Below are positions 11,131 through 22,775 of a DNA stretch of 64,000 nucleotides, one piece after another; within the stretch, counting starts at the first letter, position 1; every line of letters begins with the position of its first letter. Source of the DNA: Lithospermum erythrorhizon (lineage: Eukaryota > Streptophyta > Magnoliopsida > Boraginales > Boraginaceae). The position numbers and the translations under genes are program-made. The stretch spans positions 62,001 through 126,000 of the forward strand of contig JADFUC010001179.1 of assembly GCA_019722365.1 (NCBI GenBank), read 5' to 3'. Under the pieces are notes generated by a model. The model ran no database searches, was not told the origin of the DNA, and saw nothing but the letters and a program-made list of their open reading frames with translations.

Positions 11131-12134
11131 TTAAGAACTTGACTCGTTAGTGTTTGACTGGTCATACTCTGCAAGTCCTTGATTGTACGCATAATTAACT
11201 CTGTCATCTTCCACTCTGATACATGCCCTCATAATAGTTGATAAATCACTCAAATCCCACAATCGAGCTGGTTGCCGAATTATTTGAAAACGTGATTGAA
11301 GCACACCAAATGCTCGTTCCACGTCTTTCCTATATGCCTCTTGTCTCTCCACGAACAACTTCTCTCTTTCTCCTTGAGGACCACGAATTGATTGGATAAA
11401 TGTTGGCCATTTGGGATAAATACCATCAAAAGATAATATGTTAGGTCATAGTGTCTTCCATTCACAATAAAGTTAACTTTTGGAGTCTTACCTTGCTCGA
11501 CATCATCAAATACTGGTGATCGGTCTAGCACATTGATGTCGTTTAGAGTACCAGGCAATCCAAAGAATGCATGCCATATCCATAGATCGAAAGAGGCAAC
11601 GGCTTCGAGTATTACCGTTCCTTGATGTCCTCGATCAACTACCCCCGCCCGACCAAGCTGAACAATTTTTCATTCCCGATGCATGCGATCGATACTCCCG
11701 GTCGTACCCGAAATCACGATCCTCAGCAACACGAAGTAGTCTCTCAAGATCTTCACCATTTGGCTTTCTCAAATAAATTCCTTCATACAAATGCACAACT
11801 CCATCGAGAGAATCGCTCCAAAGCCAACTCTATAGCGATGGAGCGAACCGATTTCACATATTAAATGCATCGTCCCCGGGCGTTCATTATCTTTAGCATG
11901 CACGTTGCCGTTATGCAATTTTTTTTGTATGGAAATTGATAGCCCAACTTTTTTGCGGTATATCTCAAATGAAATATTCATCACATGATAAATCATTGAC
12001 AATTCGCATAAATACTTATTCATGCGGAATCTCCGTAGGAATTGATCTTCGATTGAAAGGGAAGTAAGCGTCATCGGCAAAATAGTCCTTAGAGAGTCTA
12101 TTATGGGCTTATTGGCGATACTTGGCCGAGACAT
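11131..12134 (-). pseudogene. PIF/Harbinger transposase remnant
   Basis: Minus-strand pieces in shifting frames translate to a plant Harbinger (DDE nuclease) transposase. From N to C there is a helical segment with FLRRFRMNKYL (about 12030), then VILEAVASFDLWIWHAFFGLPGTLNDINVLDRSP (residues to about 11520 in pieces), KVNFIVNGRHYDL, and finally RKDVERAFGVLQSRFQIIRQPARLW. The DDE-domain features GLPG..NDINVL and ERAFGVLQ.RF are diagnostic. At least three frame changes and internal stops make it inactive. The accessory ORF1 remnant lies upstream at 12969-13493 on the same strand. Confidence 0.85.
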
Positions 12135-12481
12135 AATTCTTTTTCTTTGTTCTTGTATTTTTAGGTTTTCAAGTTCACTTTGTACTTCTTGACTAAGTTG
12201 GTAGAGTCGTTATTCACGATACATGCGCCTCCCCTCGTCTCTCATAAGCGACTGATTTCCTTTAGAATAAATTGAAAGTTGGTAGAGTTTTGGTTGGGAT
12301 CCATTATAAAATGTGTGCTTATTACATTGAAGAATTGGCATTATATTTAAAAGAAATTCATTGGGCCCGCATACTTTGCATTTACAAGATATTGCAGTAT
12401 TTCATTGTAAGTTTGCTAGAAAAGTGTGAATCTGATATTGCAATCAAAGAATCTTGCAGTATTTCTTGAAAAGTGTGCTTA

Positions 12482-12510
12482 CATTGAGTTCATGCAATTA
12501 TTTTGAAAAG
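12482..12510. repeat. 29-bp near-exact direct repeat, copy 1
   Basis: CATTGAGTTCATGCAATTAT and the following TTTGAAAA occur here and again at 13457-13485, at the 5' end of the Harbinger ORF1 remnant. This implies a local duplication inside the transposon. Confidence 0.7.
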
Positions 12511-12544
12511 TGTGCTATTACATTATCGTTTTGGAAATTGTAAA

Positions 12545-12820
12545 TGTAATACCCGATCAAAAATGTGTGTGTGATATGTTTGATATGATTTGATTGAGTA
12601 CTCTCATGTCGCCCAAAATGCATTCTTTTCGGAAGCTCATCCTATAAGAACTCAATGTTAAGTGTGCTTGACTTGGGATAATCCTAGGATAGGTGACCCG
12701 CTGAGAAGTTTCTCGTGTGCGGTGAGAGACCAGCGTCTTGGAAAAGGCCGTGGTAGTTTGTGAGTTAGTCCATGAGTCTAATAGCGTACGGACACAGTGT
12801 TACGAGGCAAATGCGTTATA
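12545..12820 (+). mobile_element. Cassandra-type TRIM solo LTR with 5S-like core
   Basis: Starts TGTAATACCC and ends GTTATA, flanked on both sides by GTAAA (12540-12544 and 12821-12825), which fits a 5-bp target-site duplication. About 12627-12722 resembles plant 5S rRNA: GTTAAGTGTGCTTGACTTGG matches the box A / intermediate region and CCTAGGATAGGTGACC plus CTCGTGTGCGG matches box C and the 3' end. LTRs carrying the 5S internal promoter and beginning TGTAACACC are the hallmark of Cassandra TRIM retrotransposons. No second LTR, PBS or internal domain follows, so it is a solo LTR. It lies between the two Harbinger ORF remnants. Confidence 0.85.
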
Positions 12821-12968
12821 GTAAATCCACGATGGAGTTAAATTTGTCAGTTGAGAAACGTATTATTTTTTTGAAAAGTGTGAATCTTGATTGAACCAAC
12901 TTGTAGATTGACAATAATATAAAATGTTATTTATTGATAAAACATCATACTCCCTCCATTCCTAATTA

Positions 12969-13493
12969 TTAAATATCGTAACATAGCAATACATCCAGGC
13001 CCAACTGACCAAATAACTCCAACTCTAAGAGTTCCATTAGTTTCTTATCACTAGTGTCCATATATTGTTTTTCCTTAAGTTTCATATATAATAATTTCAT
13101 GTTTTTTGTGCGTAGTTTAGCTGCTTCCATTGCTTCGTATCGTTCGAGCTCGTTCTTCCTGAAAGCCATGTAGTCTTCATGACACTCAACCGCCTTTTCA
13201 ACTACCTCAACCTTAGATATTTTCTTAAATTTACTTTTCAAATGTTTAGATGCATCCCTTCCTTGTGGACATTGATGTTGAGTATTTGATATTGACATTT
13301 CACCTCCTTCACTATCAAGCCCTCTCTTGGATCCGCTACTCTGATCTGAATCTTTTTGCATGTTAATCATATATTTTGGTTCATCACGAACAACCTTCCA
13401 TTCTTCCATTAAATTGAATTTACCCTTCATGTCCTCCATATAAATCTCATGGGCTAACATTGAGTTCATGCAATTATTTTGAAAAATGAACAT
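12969..13493 (-). pseudogene. PIF/Harbinger ORF1 (Myb-like accessory) C-terminal part
   Basis: A 174-codon frame whose product resembles the C-terminal half of the Myb/SANT-like ORF1 proteins that accompany Harbinger transposases and are often annotated as NAM-associated or GST-T3-like. It has an EEWKVVRDEPKY segment (compare the W-x-x-L-x-x-PKW motif), a Ser-rich linker, a basic patch KHLKSKFKK and a long Glu/Lys/Met coiled coil (about residues 100-160). The N-terminal Myb-like domain is absent upstream. Orientation matches the transposase remnant about 0.8 kb downstream. Confidence 0.7.
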
Positions 13494-13649
13494 TGACTAC
13501 GGATATTTGTTGCAATATATTGTAAATGAAAAGCATGTACATGCTTACATTAGTTCATCCAATCATTGTAAGTTTACATGCTTACATGCTTAAATGCAAA
13601 TCATATATACAAAGCATATATCTCTGACCAATATTGCAGTATTTTATTG

Positions 13650-14023
13650 ATCAGAGACAAGAGTGTACTACCTCTAAAGCACTATCATATTACGTGTTGA
13701 AATAGGCTTAAATTTTAGAATAGCGCGTACCACATCGAAACTTTAGGAAGAATGGGCTCATACTTAGACCTATAAATAGGATCTTAGTGTTAGTGTATTC
13801 CTTGCACCAATAGTTAGTGGAGTTTGTTATATAGTGAAAGAATTCTTGATATTTAGTAATAATATTTCTTCTTTCTCCGTAGACTAGTCTAGGATTACAT
13901 GTGTAATTCTAGGAAATACGGTTAAGTGCTGTTTATTTCTTTATTGTTTATTGTCCATTGTCTATTATTGTTATTTAATTTCTTTATTGTCTTCGTATTT
14001 AGCCCCATTGTTGTGAAACTACG
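13650..14023 (+). repeat. Copia-like LTR (probable solo or truncated)
   Basis: A TATA box, CCTATAAATAGG at 13769-13780, is followed by about 240 bp ending CCCCATTGTTGTGAAACTAC. Next comes GGTATCTGAAGTACC (14027-14041), a degenerate form of the TGGTATCAGAGC primer-binding site complementary to initiator tRNA-Met. No internal coding sequence follows. The left boundary is approximate. Confidence 0.5.
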
Positions 14024-14041
14024 CACGGTATCTGAAGTACC

Positions 14042-15600
14042 ATTACTTTCATTCTGATTCTGATTGAGCAATTCTATTCTCGGATATAATTTGTACATGT
14101 TGTAAAGAGGCGTCTGTTTAAGTAAATTGAAATGTGTAATAAATAGTTGTGAAGTTTTTGCAAAAAATTGTTATGTGATAATGACATTTAGCTCCTGTGA
14201 CAACCTCAATTGCATGCCAATTGCCATTAGCATGATTATGTCAATTTTTGCACTGACCCTCTAAGGTTGTCATAATAAATGAGATATACTTTCCAGGAGA
14301 CTTTCCAGGAAGTCTTTAATTAGATCTAGATCAATTACCTTGTTAATAGTGGTGGAGGCTTGAATTCGAAAATTGAAGAAGGCGGGCTCAGTAAATCTAG
14401 TTAGAAAGATTTTTCATTATTCATGGGGGAGAGGAGGCAATTATTATATTTTTATCACAAAATTCTTTATATTTGAAGGATAAACTTTAATATTTTGAAA
14501 ATTTAGAGGCTATTTACTCGCTTAATCTCTTCAAAAACCACCAGCACAACTTTATTGAGGTGTATGTACTCATATAAGGTAACACCTTGGTTTTATAATA
14601 ATAATATTCACAATATCCATAATCTTGCAAGTAAGAAAATCACTATTGGAAAAATGAGCATTGATGCAATTATAGATTTACCTTGAAAACAGATTTGCAA
14701 CTGATATCCAAATTATTATTAGCGACGAAGCAGATGCAATAAATTTGTAATGAGATCCATAGTCACTGCTCATTTTTCCAAGGATGATTATGCTAGTTGA
14801 AAAGTGAATATAATGTTACTAGTATATATATCACTTAACATGCATAAATGCATTGCGCATAACTTCGAACATATTTTGATAACATCAAATTAACTTGCGG
14901 TGGTTAGAATAACTTTTTCCAATCTTAATATTCTTGTTTAACTCTGAGTCTCTCTCAACACATTATTAATGAGTATTTTGAATTCAGAAAAAAAAAAAAT
15001 TGCCTCCACTCTTTTAGTGTTAGTAGTAGAATCATTTATAGATAGGGATGGAACTTATTAGGGTGGCAAGCAAAGGCATATATATAATATATATCAATAA
15101 TTTAACTAATTTTTTAAGTTATACCATTGTTATCTAATTTTTCAAAATTTATACTCTGGATTTTAGTCTAATTATGCTTCCTTTATAGATAGAGATAACT
15201 TTAAAAAATGAAGTGTCGACAAGGCTAATTGACATGAGATACGGTTGAACATGCAAGCATGACAGCAACAGTTTCTTACAAATCCTACATCACAAAAACA
15301 AGCCAATCCACTGAATCCACCCCCAACAAAAAGCTTCAAAAACAATGGGGACGAAATGGAATCCACCATGTGAATTGTGAGTTGTGACATTATTGCCATC
15401 CACAAATCTTAATTATTTCAGTATCGTTTTATTGATAAGAATATAAAGTATTAAAAAGCTCATCAATTCAATTACTCAATTTTTTGTTTGCCCTAATAAA
15501 GTGAAAACATCTACAACTAGACACAACTCATTTTGCCATAGTTCTTTGCTTTTCTCCATCCCCCACCAAAATAACTTCATTAATTAATTGAATTGATCTT
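14042..15600. other. Intergenic DNA
   Basis: AT-rich, with a (TA)n run near 15080-15092. A short minus frame at 15172-15405 lacks any recognisable feature. No gene seen. Confidence 0.4.
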
Positions 15601-15619
15601 GATTTTTCCATCTCTCCCC

Positions 15620-15632
15620 CTCCCTATAAATC
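15620..15632 (+). promoter_or_regulatory. TATA box of the Hev b 5-like gene
   Basis: CCCTATAAATC lies about 135 bp before the ATG and is followed by a CT-rich leader, as in many plant promoters. Confidence 0.55.
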
Positions 15633-15761
15633 ATTCTCGTATTGATCATTTCTCTTCATCAACTTACAAGTTATTTACTTTCTTTGCTTGAGCCATTTCC
15701 ATCTATTTGTTTTTTCCCTTGCTTATTCATTCTTAGCTCAAACAAACCTCATTTTTTTCCA

Positions 15762-17637
15762 ATGGCCACCCCTCAGGTATAATGCTATTTTCTAAATGTT
15801 ATCATCATTACCTTGTTCTATGTAGAGCAAGTTCATTTAGTGAGTCTCCAATGATTTTGTCCACATATCTTGATCAACGGTAAACGACAGATAGGTCCCC
15901 CAATTTTATATTAAATGTCAAATAGGTCCCTGAATTTTTTATAATACTCAACAATTACTCTTATACCCTCATATATACTTAATACTTCATTATATTTTAT
16001 ATAAATGTTATTTTGTATAATGCCAATATTTTTTAGTATATGTATTCACCCTCTCAAATTATTAAAAGTAAATATATCAATTTATGATAATTTTAAAATT
16101 ATTAAGTTAATATTTTTAATAAATAAAAATTAACTAAAAAATATTTTTCCATTTTTTCAAATTATATATATATTTTTTAAATTAAGAAATTATGACTTAC
16201 AGGGAATTCCACTCAACAATTTAAATTGAGTATTCAAATAGTCAACTGAAACATAAACTTAAATATTATGAATGCATATAAGACTCAATATTATAATAAT
16301 ATGATTGGATAATCATCAAAGGCAGTCACAACTCCATTCCTGCCTGTTTATCAATAGAATATTTTATTTTATACTAAAGGATCCAATTGATAATTAAAAT
16401 AAAACTCGAGGACCTGGAAATGATATCCTAGCTTCGAATTGATTTAACATAAAACTCGACGACCGTCATTCACCAGTAACAACAATCAAATAGATTTTTA
16501 ATTTCTATACGGTTCAAATCTTAGTCTATCTTCATGTCCACTGCAATATATATATAGGAGTAATATTTTAAATGAAACGTTATTATTTCAAAACGATCAT
16601 ACCCTGATCTCGTTAAATTCATCATTATAAGCGCTTCGCATTCACGGAGGAGGTAAATCCTTTGGATATCACGCCGATTGGCCGGGTGCATTTGGACCTC
16701 CTCTTTTACCCATGGCGGGGTCGAGCCGCGTCCGCTGAGGGTTCGAGGCATTTCATCCTTTTCTGCAGTGAGGTGAGTGCAGCCTTACGGCCTGCGCTAC
16801 CAATCGCTTGAGCTATGTCCCGAGTTGAAACGTTATTATTTCATTTTCTATGGTAAATTGGTAATCATGATTGTTACTTCATTCATTTCAACATGTACAA
16901 AACCTTCATTTCCACTGATCATACATATAAAGTTAACATGAATAAATAAAATTCATGTAAAGTCTACATGATTTTTGATCAATTATCATTCTAATATAAA
17001 ATACAATGAAATTGCTAAATGCTACTCAATATTATTCTTAACATATAACTACTTTAAATTCACCTAAAAATGTTTGGTTTTTACTTGAGAAAATTGAAGA
17101 AAAAAAAAGTTTGATTCCTAGTCTAATAGATAAACCATTCTTGATAAATTACCATGCAAGAATGAATCACATTATCAACTAATTTTCAAAATCAAAAAAC
17201 CTCTGGATTCACAGGTTGAATCTGTCCCAATCCCAATTGAGGAAACTATTCAAGAATGCAAAACCACCACACCAAAGCCACCAATGGAAGAGACAGTTGA
17301 GGCAACACCAGCAGCTCCAAAACCAGTTTCTGAAGAACCCAAAACAGAGGAGGCTGCAGCAGAGCCAGTAGCTGAAGTAGAAGCTGACACTAAGGAAGTA
17401 GAAGTTCAAGAATCTGCAGCCATTGAAGCCGAGCCCGAATGGGATACAAAAGAGGCTGTTGAGGAGCCAGAAGTGGTGGCAGAGGCTGTTGTGGAGAAGG
17501 CTAAAGAAATTGCCCCTGAAGCTGCAGTGGAGGAGCCATGCACCCCAGCTTCGGCCGAAGAAACCGTTGAAGAGGAGAAGCCAGCTGAAGTTGTTGAGGA
17601 AGTCCGCAAAGAAACTCCAGCTGAGAAGACTGAGTAG
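15762..17637 (+). CDS. Hev b 5-like acidic protein, 145 aa
   Basis: Two exons, 15762-15776 and 17215-17637, joined in phase 0 by canonical GT-AG ends. The first encodes only MATPQ and the second the rest. The product is almost entirely Glu, Ala, Val, Pro, Lys and Thr in PxE/VEE-type repeats, has no predicted fold, and ends ETPAEKTE. Composition, length and the N- and C-terminal ends match the plant acidic proteins related to latex allergen Hev b 5. Their biochemical role is unknown; they are thought to be soluble and intrinsically disordered. The 1.4-kb intron holds a SINE on the opposite strand (16591-16825). Polyadenylation context AATAAT follows at about 17768. Confidence 0.85.
16573..16843 (-). 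mobile_element. tRNA-derived SINE with perfect 18-bp TSD
   Basis: TGAAACGTTATTATTTCA occurs at both 16573-16590 and 16826-16843, an exact 18-bp target-site duplication. The 235-bp element between (16591-16825) reads on the minus strand CTCGGGACATAGCTCAAGCG, with an A-box-like TAGCTCAAGCGATTGGTAGC and a B-box-like CTCGAACCCTC about 55 bp later. It ends in a short T run (TTTT) rather than poly-A, as in T-tailed plant SINEs. It lies inside the intron of the Hev b 5-like gene, antisense to it. The perfect duplication indicates a recent insertion. Confidence 0.9.
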
Positions 17638-17769
17638 AGTTTTGGAGATTGATCAAAGAAGGGAATGGTTGGCCTTGCATGTTTCAAAAAGAAGTCTGTT
17701 TTTGTTACTTTAGTATTGTTCTTATTATGATGAATTGATGCAAATGCCATGCAAGATCTTGCTTGAATA

Positions 17770-18249
17770 ATAAATCTTTATCTAGCAATTTTTATTTTGG
17801 TTTGATTCTTTTTTTTAGACAATGTTTTGGCTTGGTTCAAAATTAACTAAACTTTTGTTAATAAACTTAACAATCTTTTCAATAAAGAATTTGAAACAAC
17901 TAATCACAAGAACTTCAAACACATGAAGTCGATAACCAACTTAACTGAGCATGTCAAATATTTTCATAACCAATGAAATCATAATATCCGCAAGGATCAT
18001 GATTGGAAATTGTTTGATATTCGGAAGAGGCGAAATCTAATTAACTTGATTTTGATGCTTCTTGCCTTGTTGGCCATTCAAATAATTCATTTTGCCAAGA
18101 AAGTAGACTCTTGACATACAAAAATTTCTAAATTAAAAATGGGAAACTCTCTGCCAAAATAGCTAATTCCTAAATTCTGTACGAAACACTGATCTTAACT
18201 AAGTGCCGTTTGATTGTTTGAAGGTCTTCAATCGGAACATTTTCTAACA
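17770..18249. other. Intergenic DNA between convergent genes
   Basis: Separates the 3' ends of the Hev b 5-like gene (plus) and UPL5 (minus). It holds their 3' untranslated regions; no other gene seen. Confidence 0.5.
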
Positions 18250-21242
18250 TCACGAAATGCCAAAGCTCCTGTCTACATGTTCTTGAGTGATTATCTGCAA
18301 ACGGTCTCGCATGATTTCCTCAGACGGGTAAGGAGGCAACGACAACCTGTAGAAGCAAGTGCGCGAAGATGGCAAGTGATCCGAGGAGTTGTTGGTTAGG
18401 TAGATGTTAAGTTGAGAAGCCAAACCACGAAAACCTTCCACCGGTAGATACTTGATTGATGTCCAAAACGAAAGGAAACGTCTTCTCCGTTTAGCTGACA
18501 TTTCCCCAACAATCTATGCAAGTTAAAATTACAAGAATTAGATATGGCTACTAACAAATAACAATCAGTCGAAAGGTAGTGTAACGATATAAATAGAGAT
18601 CGGACCTTCCAGAACCAGCATATCTGAGGATCAGTTTCTTGGAAGCCAACATACTTGGTATGTGCCCTCCAATCTTCTAGACATAACGCACTTTCTCTTC
18701 CATACAACATCCAGTCAAGCTCTTCCAAGTTTATGTTCTTGAAAAAAGATTTTTGGAGCAAAACTCTAGTCTTCATGTGTGCACTATCCATAATGTCCGA
18801 AAATCCTTGAATAAAATGGGCCACCTGTTCAGCAATAGATGTCACAAAACTATGCTGAATAAGAAGATCAATGTACTTTTTTCTGTTTCTGCTTGTTACG
18901 CTAATGTTTTCTCCACGAGCACAAAGCTCCACAACTTCCCTAGTTCCTAGCTCATAACCTTCTCGGATGAATGTGAGACCCAAAGCATCTTGATCAACCA
19001 TATCTGCATCCATCTCAAGAATTGTCTTACAACTCTTGTATAAGTATGGATCTGCATCACAGATATCTTCCAAGCAGACATTTTCCAGCCAATTGTACGA
19101 AGAATACACGATCAAATACAATGCCAACTTGTATCTTATGCATCAGGGCCAGGGCAATAAACCTGCCAGAGAATTTGAAATATCCAAGGTGCAAAGGATC
19201 CACCTTAGATGCTGCAGGACAGAAAATGAAACACATTTTAATAAACATCTGATACCAGCAACATTAGTAAGGTGGATTTAGAAATGTAGTTCACTATAAA
19301 CCCCTACAGCCGATAATAACCAATCGAGATCTTAACTCTTAGGATGCCCACTACCATTGATGCAATTCGACGTTCACAAAAAGCTTAACTAGGAACCTAA
19401 ATTTCTCTATGATATACAACCTTTGTTAGTACAATTAAAACATATATACACAGCCACTTAATACCCCTTAAAAAATACTGTTCCGTGGGCAGAAATCACT
19501 GCAATAATAAACCTTGCAGATGACAGAAACATACCCACAAGACTTCATCGAGCAGATAGTTATCTGTTAACCAAAATTACTAGCTGTTCAATACTTTGTA
19601 TCATATTCACCATCCATAACAAGATATGCAGGGGAAAAGTATGTGATTCAAAGCAAGGGAAGTTTACCAGGATTTGGAAAGAATCTCCTGCGATCATTCG
19701 GACAAGCAACAAAGAGGGCATTTTGTGGGTTAAAGATTTCCTGGCACACCAGATAAAACCACTCCCGTAAAACACCAGGCCCGGTAGCTTCCTCGTGCTT
19801 GAACTCTACGCATAATCCACTATGCAATGCTTCTATTTTCGCGTTTACAATATACGCAAACGATTCTTCCAACAGCTGTGATCTGTCAATCAGCATTTCA
19901 TGGTTCTCATCCTTCACACCAGGAAACATCATCATAAACAAATGCCTCCGAGTCTCAAAATTGGTGAATTTTTCGACAAGTATCCACGTTTGATCATGAG
20001 TCCTCTTGGCAAATTTGAAAATGAGATAAGTTAAAGAAGCCTCTCTCTTCATAAACGTTCCCCAAAACAGTTCCTCACCACCTTCCACCATTTTGGCTAG
20101 ACCATTCAACCCCTTCAAAATTCGAAGATATTTTTTCCATCTACACGACATATGTCCGAGATTCTCTTTATCCTCCACAGCCAAACGGCCCTCCATTTTC
20201 TCCAGACACAAATCCATTATACCCATCAAATATTTAAAGACGCCCCACAACATCTCCATCCCCTCATCATGAGGGCATCCACCAGCTTCGACTCCACTTT
20301 CAGGCCCTAAATTAGCGAGTATCTCATTACTAACCGCATTCACGAATAAACTAAACCGACTCACATCATATGATGACACCCCAACAAAAGCCTCCGAACC
20401 CATACTTAATACCAATTGACTAGACAACGCTGCAGCAAATTCAGCAATAAACGGGACAAACTCGGAAACATCAATCAAATCCGTAACATAACATCTCCCA
20501 AACCCCTTATCCCCAAACATACACCCTAAACTATCCCGACAAAAAATATACAAACCATCACTCGTCCCAACCCGAATCCTCAACAATTTACAAAATTCCA
20601 ACACTACCAATGCACAATGCCTCATTATCAACAAAAACTTCGAACTCGACAAACTACCAACAAAATCCCTAATAGCATTGTTCCCCATCACACGATTCCC
20701 CCTAAACCTCGACGTATAAAGCGTAACAAGCGCCTGAGGCGTAAACGACGCCAAGAAAATCCTACAATGCTCAGCATCCTCATCCTTAGAAATAAACCCA
20801 AGCACCCTAGTCAACACAGCCTTAACCACAAAATCATTCGACTCGTACTCGAACCTGAACTCGGACGCGGACAGATAATCGAAGCGACAATCGATACTCT
20901 TCCTACTACAATCCGGGCCAAATTTACAACAATGTAGGATTAATTTAACTAAGTCAACGAGGAGCTGCCACATGTGAGGGTGTACCGTTGACTTTAGACG
21001 AGCGAGGAGTTGGAGATTGGAATCGTTGACTAAGGTGCATTGGGATAGGGTGTGGTGGGGTTGGAGCTGTTTGCCTTGGTAGATTAGTCGTTGTTCCGTG
21101 GAGGGATTTTGGTGAGGGTGGCGATTTGGGCGTGGAGGGAGGCCACAGTGGCGGTTAGGGGGGTGGTTAGGACTAGTGTTTTGCCTGAGAAGAGGCGGAT
21201 GAAGAGTTGGATGGTGGGGGAGGGGGAGGGGGACGACGACAT
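18250..21242 (-). CDS. UPL5: HECT-type E3 ubiquitin ligase UPL5-like
   Basis: UPL5 transfers ubiquitin from an E2 to substrates through a catalytic Cys; in Arabidopsis it targets WRKY53 in leaf senescence. Exons: 19668-21242, 18606-19211 and 18250-18513, all GT-AG. An N-terminal ubiquitin-like domain (TIQLFIRLFSGKTLVL to GKQLQ) is followed by a long helical middle region, then the HECT domain (CVEFKHEEATGPGVLREWF, FKFSGRFIALALMHKIQVG) and the catalytic segment SSRTCFYRLSLPPYPS near the C terminus. The implied length of about 814 aa fits the 873 aa of Arabidopsis UPL5. Two single-site frame breaks occur: about 21092-21098 inside the ubiquitin-like domain and about 19079-19086 after QLAGK in HECT. 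An in-frame ATG also exists at 21269, but a TATATAG box at about 21283-21289 lies too close to it, so I prefer 21242. Either a sequence error or a young pseudogene. Confidence 0.88.
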
Positions 21243-21299
21243 TGGAGGAAAATTAAGTGCGGCTTGCATGACTCTGCATGGACTATATAACTACGTTAG

Positions 21300-22180
21300 G
21301 TATTATAGTAGTTTGTATGAATAGTTGAATACACCGACCATAATCGTACGAAAATTTCGGTAGATTTGGAGTATTCGGGTTAAAAATAGTTGGTCGATTT
21401 GGAGTATTCGGGTTGAAATAGTTCGGTTTAATGTTGATTGGAGGGCCGGCGTAAATCCGTAGCCAAGATGTCGTATTTATAAAAATGGCTCGGCTCGATT
21501 GATATTTTAGTCATTCAATATATATATATATGGACCAAAGGTCCATTAATTGATAGCCGACACGCCGCCGCCCTCCCCCCCTAATCCATTCAGTATTAGT
21601 AAATCCCTCCCGAGTCCATTAGTTCTCAAACATTTACCCCACCCCGAATAAGAGATCTCAAAAGTCCCGATTTCCAAATTGGCTCAACCCTCCCCAAATA
21701 AATTCACAAAATCTCACCCCCCCTCCCAAAAAAAACCAGGACCCCGCTCCCTTCCATTTCTCTTGGGGTTCTTGAGACCTCAAAACATAGATTTTTGAGG
21801 ATGATGCATGTAGTTTTTTATTCAATTAGTTTTTTATGTTCTGATTCAATTAGTTTTTTATTTTAATATAAATTAGTTTCTGATTTACAAAGGTTTGTTT
21901 GATGATGCATGTATGGTTTATATTCAAATTTGATTTGTGTATGTTTAATTTGATATTTTTAGTTCAGTGTTTTTTTATTTTAATATTTGAGTTAGTATTT
22001 AATTATGTTTTGATTTTGGGATTTTAATTTGATGTTTTTTTGTTTAGTTGTTTCAATTTCGTGTATTTTTTATTTAATTTTTTTTTTATTTTGGCATTTG
22101 GACTGAGATTTTTCGAACCGTTCGGTGATTTCGAACCGAATGGAACCTTAGCAAGATTTTTTGAACTTTGGCAGTTTTAT
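21300..22180. other. Upstream region of UPL5 and AT-rich intergenic DNA
   Basis: Contains a (TA)n run near 21518-21531 and a CCTCCCCCC-rich patch near 21580. No gene recognised; the short frame at 22040-22270 is Phe-rich and AT-driven. Confidence 0.4.
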
Positions 22181-22189
22181 TTGTGTTGT

Positions 22190-22357
22190 ATAATATTTTA
22201 TGAAAAATATAAAAAAAAATATATATATTTTCAATTCTTTTCATTGATATATTTTCATGAAATATTATAAGACAAATAAAATATCTATGGTCAGTTACTA
22301 TATAACAAAATAAAAAAGTCAAAATGTGACAATCTTTTAGGGATGGAAGAAGTATTT
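22190..22357. mobile_element. Possible MITE, right end only
   Basis: The right part reads GTGACAATCTTTTAGGGATG then GAAGAAGTA, like the Stowaway termini in this window. No clear left end was found. Confidence 0.35.
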
Positions 22358-22617
22358 AATTAGTAGTATAATACTTATTATTGAAATATTGAATTTAGAA
22401 AGATGAAAATTAATTGTGAATAACTTTTGAATATAGTATACATATAACTTCTAATTATTTTATTTTAAAAATATATAATTTATTGTTTAAAATAGAAATG
22501 TTACAAATCTTAAACAAGAATCGTGTCGAATACTTGATTGATAGAATATGAAAAAAAACGTGATTCATACAAAAGTCTCTACTACTTATATTTTGAGATT
22601 AAAAAATATTTAGTACT

Positions 22618-22775
22618 CCTCCTTCCGTAGTCGATAGAGTTATTTTTATTTTATAGAAATCTCTAAATTGGTTGCTATTTAGTTCAAAAAAGTGGAGTAA
22701 AAATTTACTTAGTAAGTTTAATTTAAAATTTCATAAATCTCTGTGCCAAATGAAGTGTCCTTATCAAAATGGGAT
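22618..22775. mobile_element. Diverged Stowaway-like MITE
   Basis: Left end CTCCTCCTTCCGTAGTCGAT after TA, right end ATCAAAATGGGATGGA. The inverted repeat is partial. No coding capacity. Confidence 0.45.

Noticed and set aside
12627..12722. Genuine 5S rRNA gene
   Set aside because: Only the central and 3' parts match and they carry many changes; the flanks, TG start and GTAAA repeats fit an LTR instead.
16737..16825. Functional tRNA gene
   Set aside because: A and B boxes are present, but no cloverleaf with paired acceptor ends forms; the long tail and target duplication show a SINE.
17406..17750. 114-codon minus-strand frame over the Hev b 5-like exon
   Set aside because: It is the mirror of a low-complexity Glu/Ala-rich coding sequence; the plus-strand gene explains the open frame.
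20617..20937. 106-codon plus-strand frame inside UPL5
   Set aside because: Antisense shadow of the conserved UPL5 exon.
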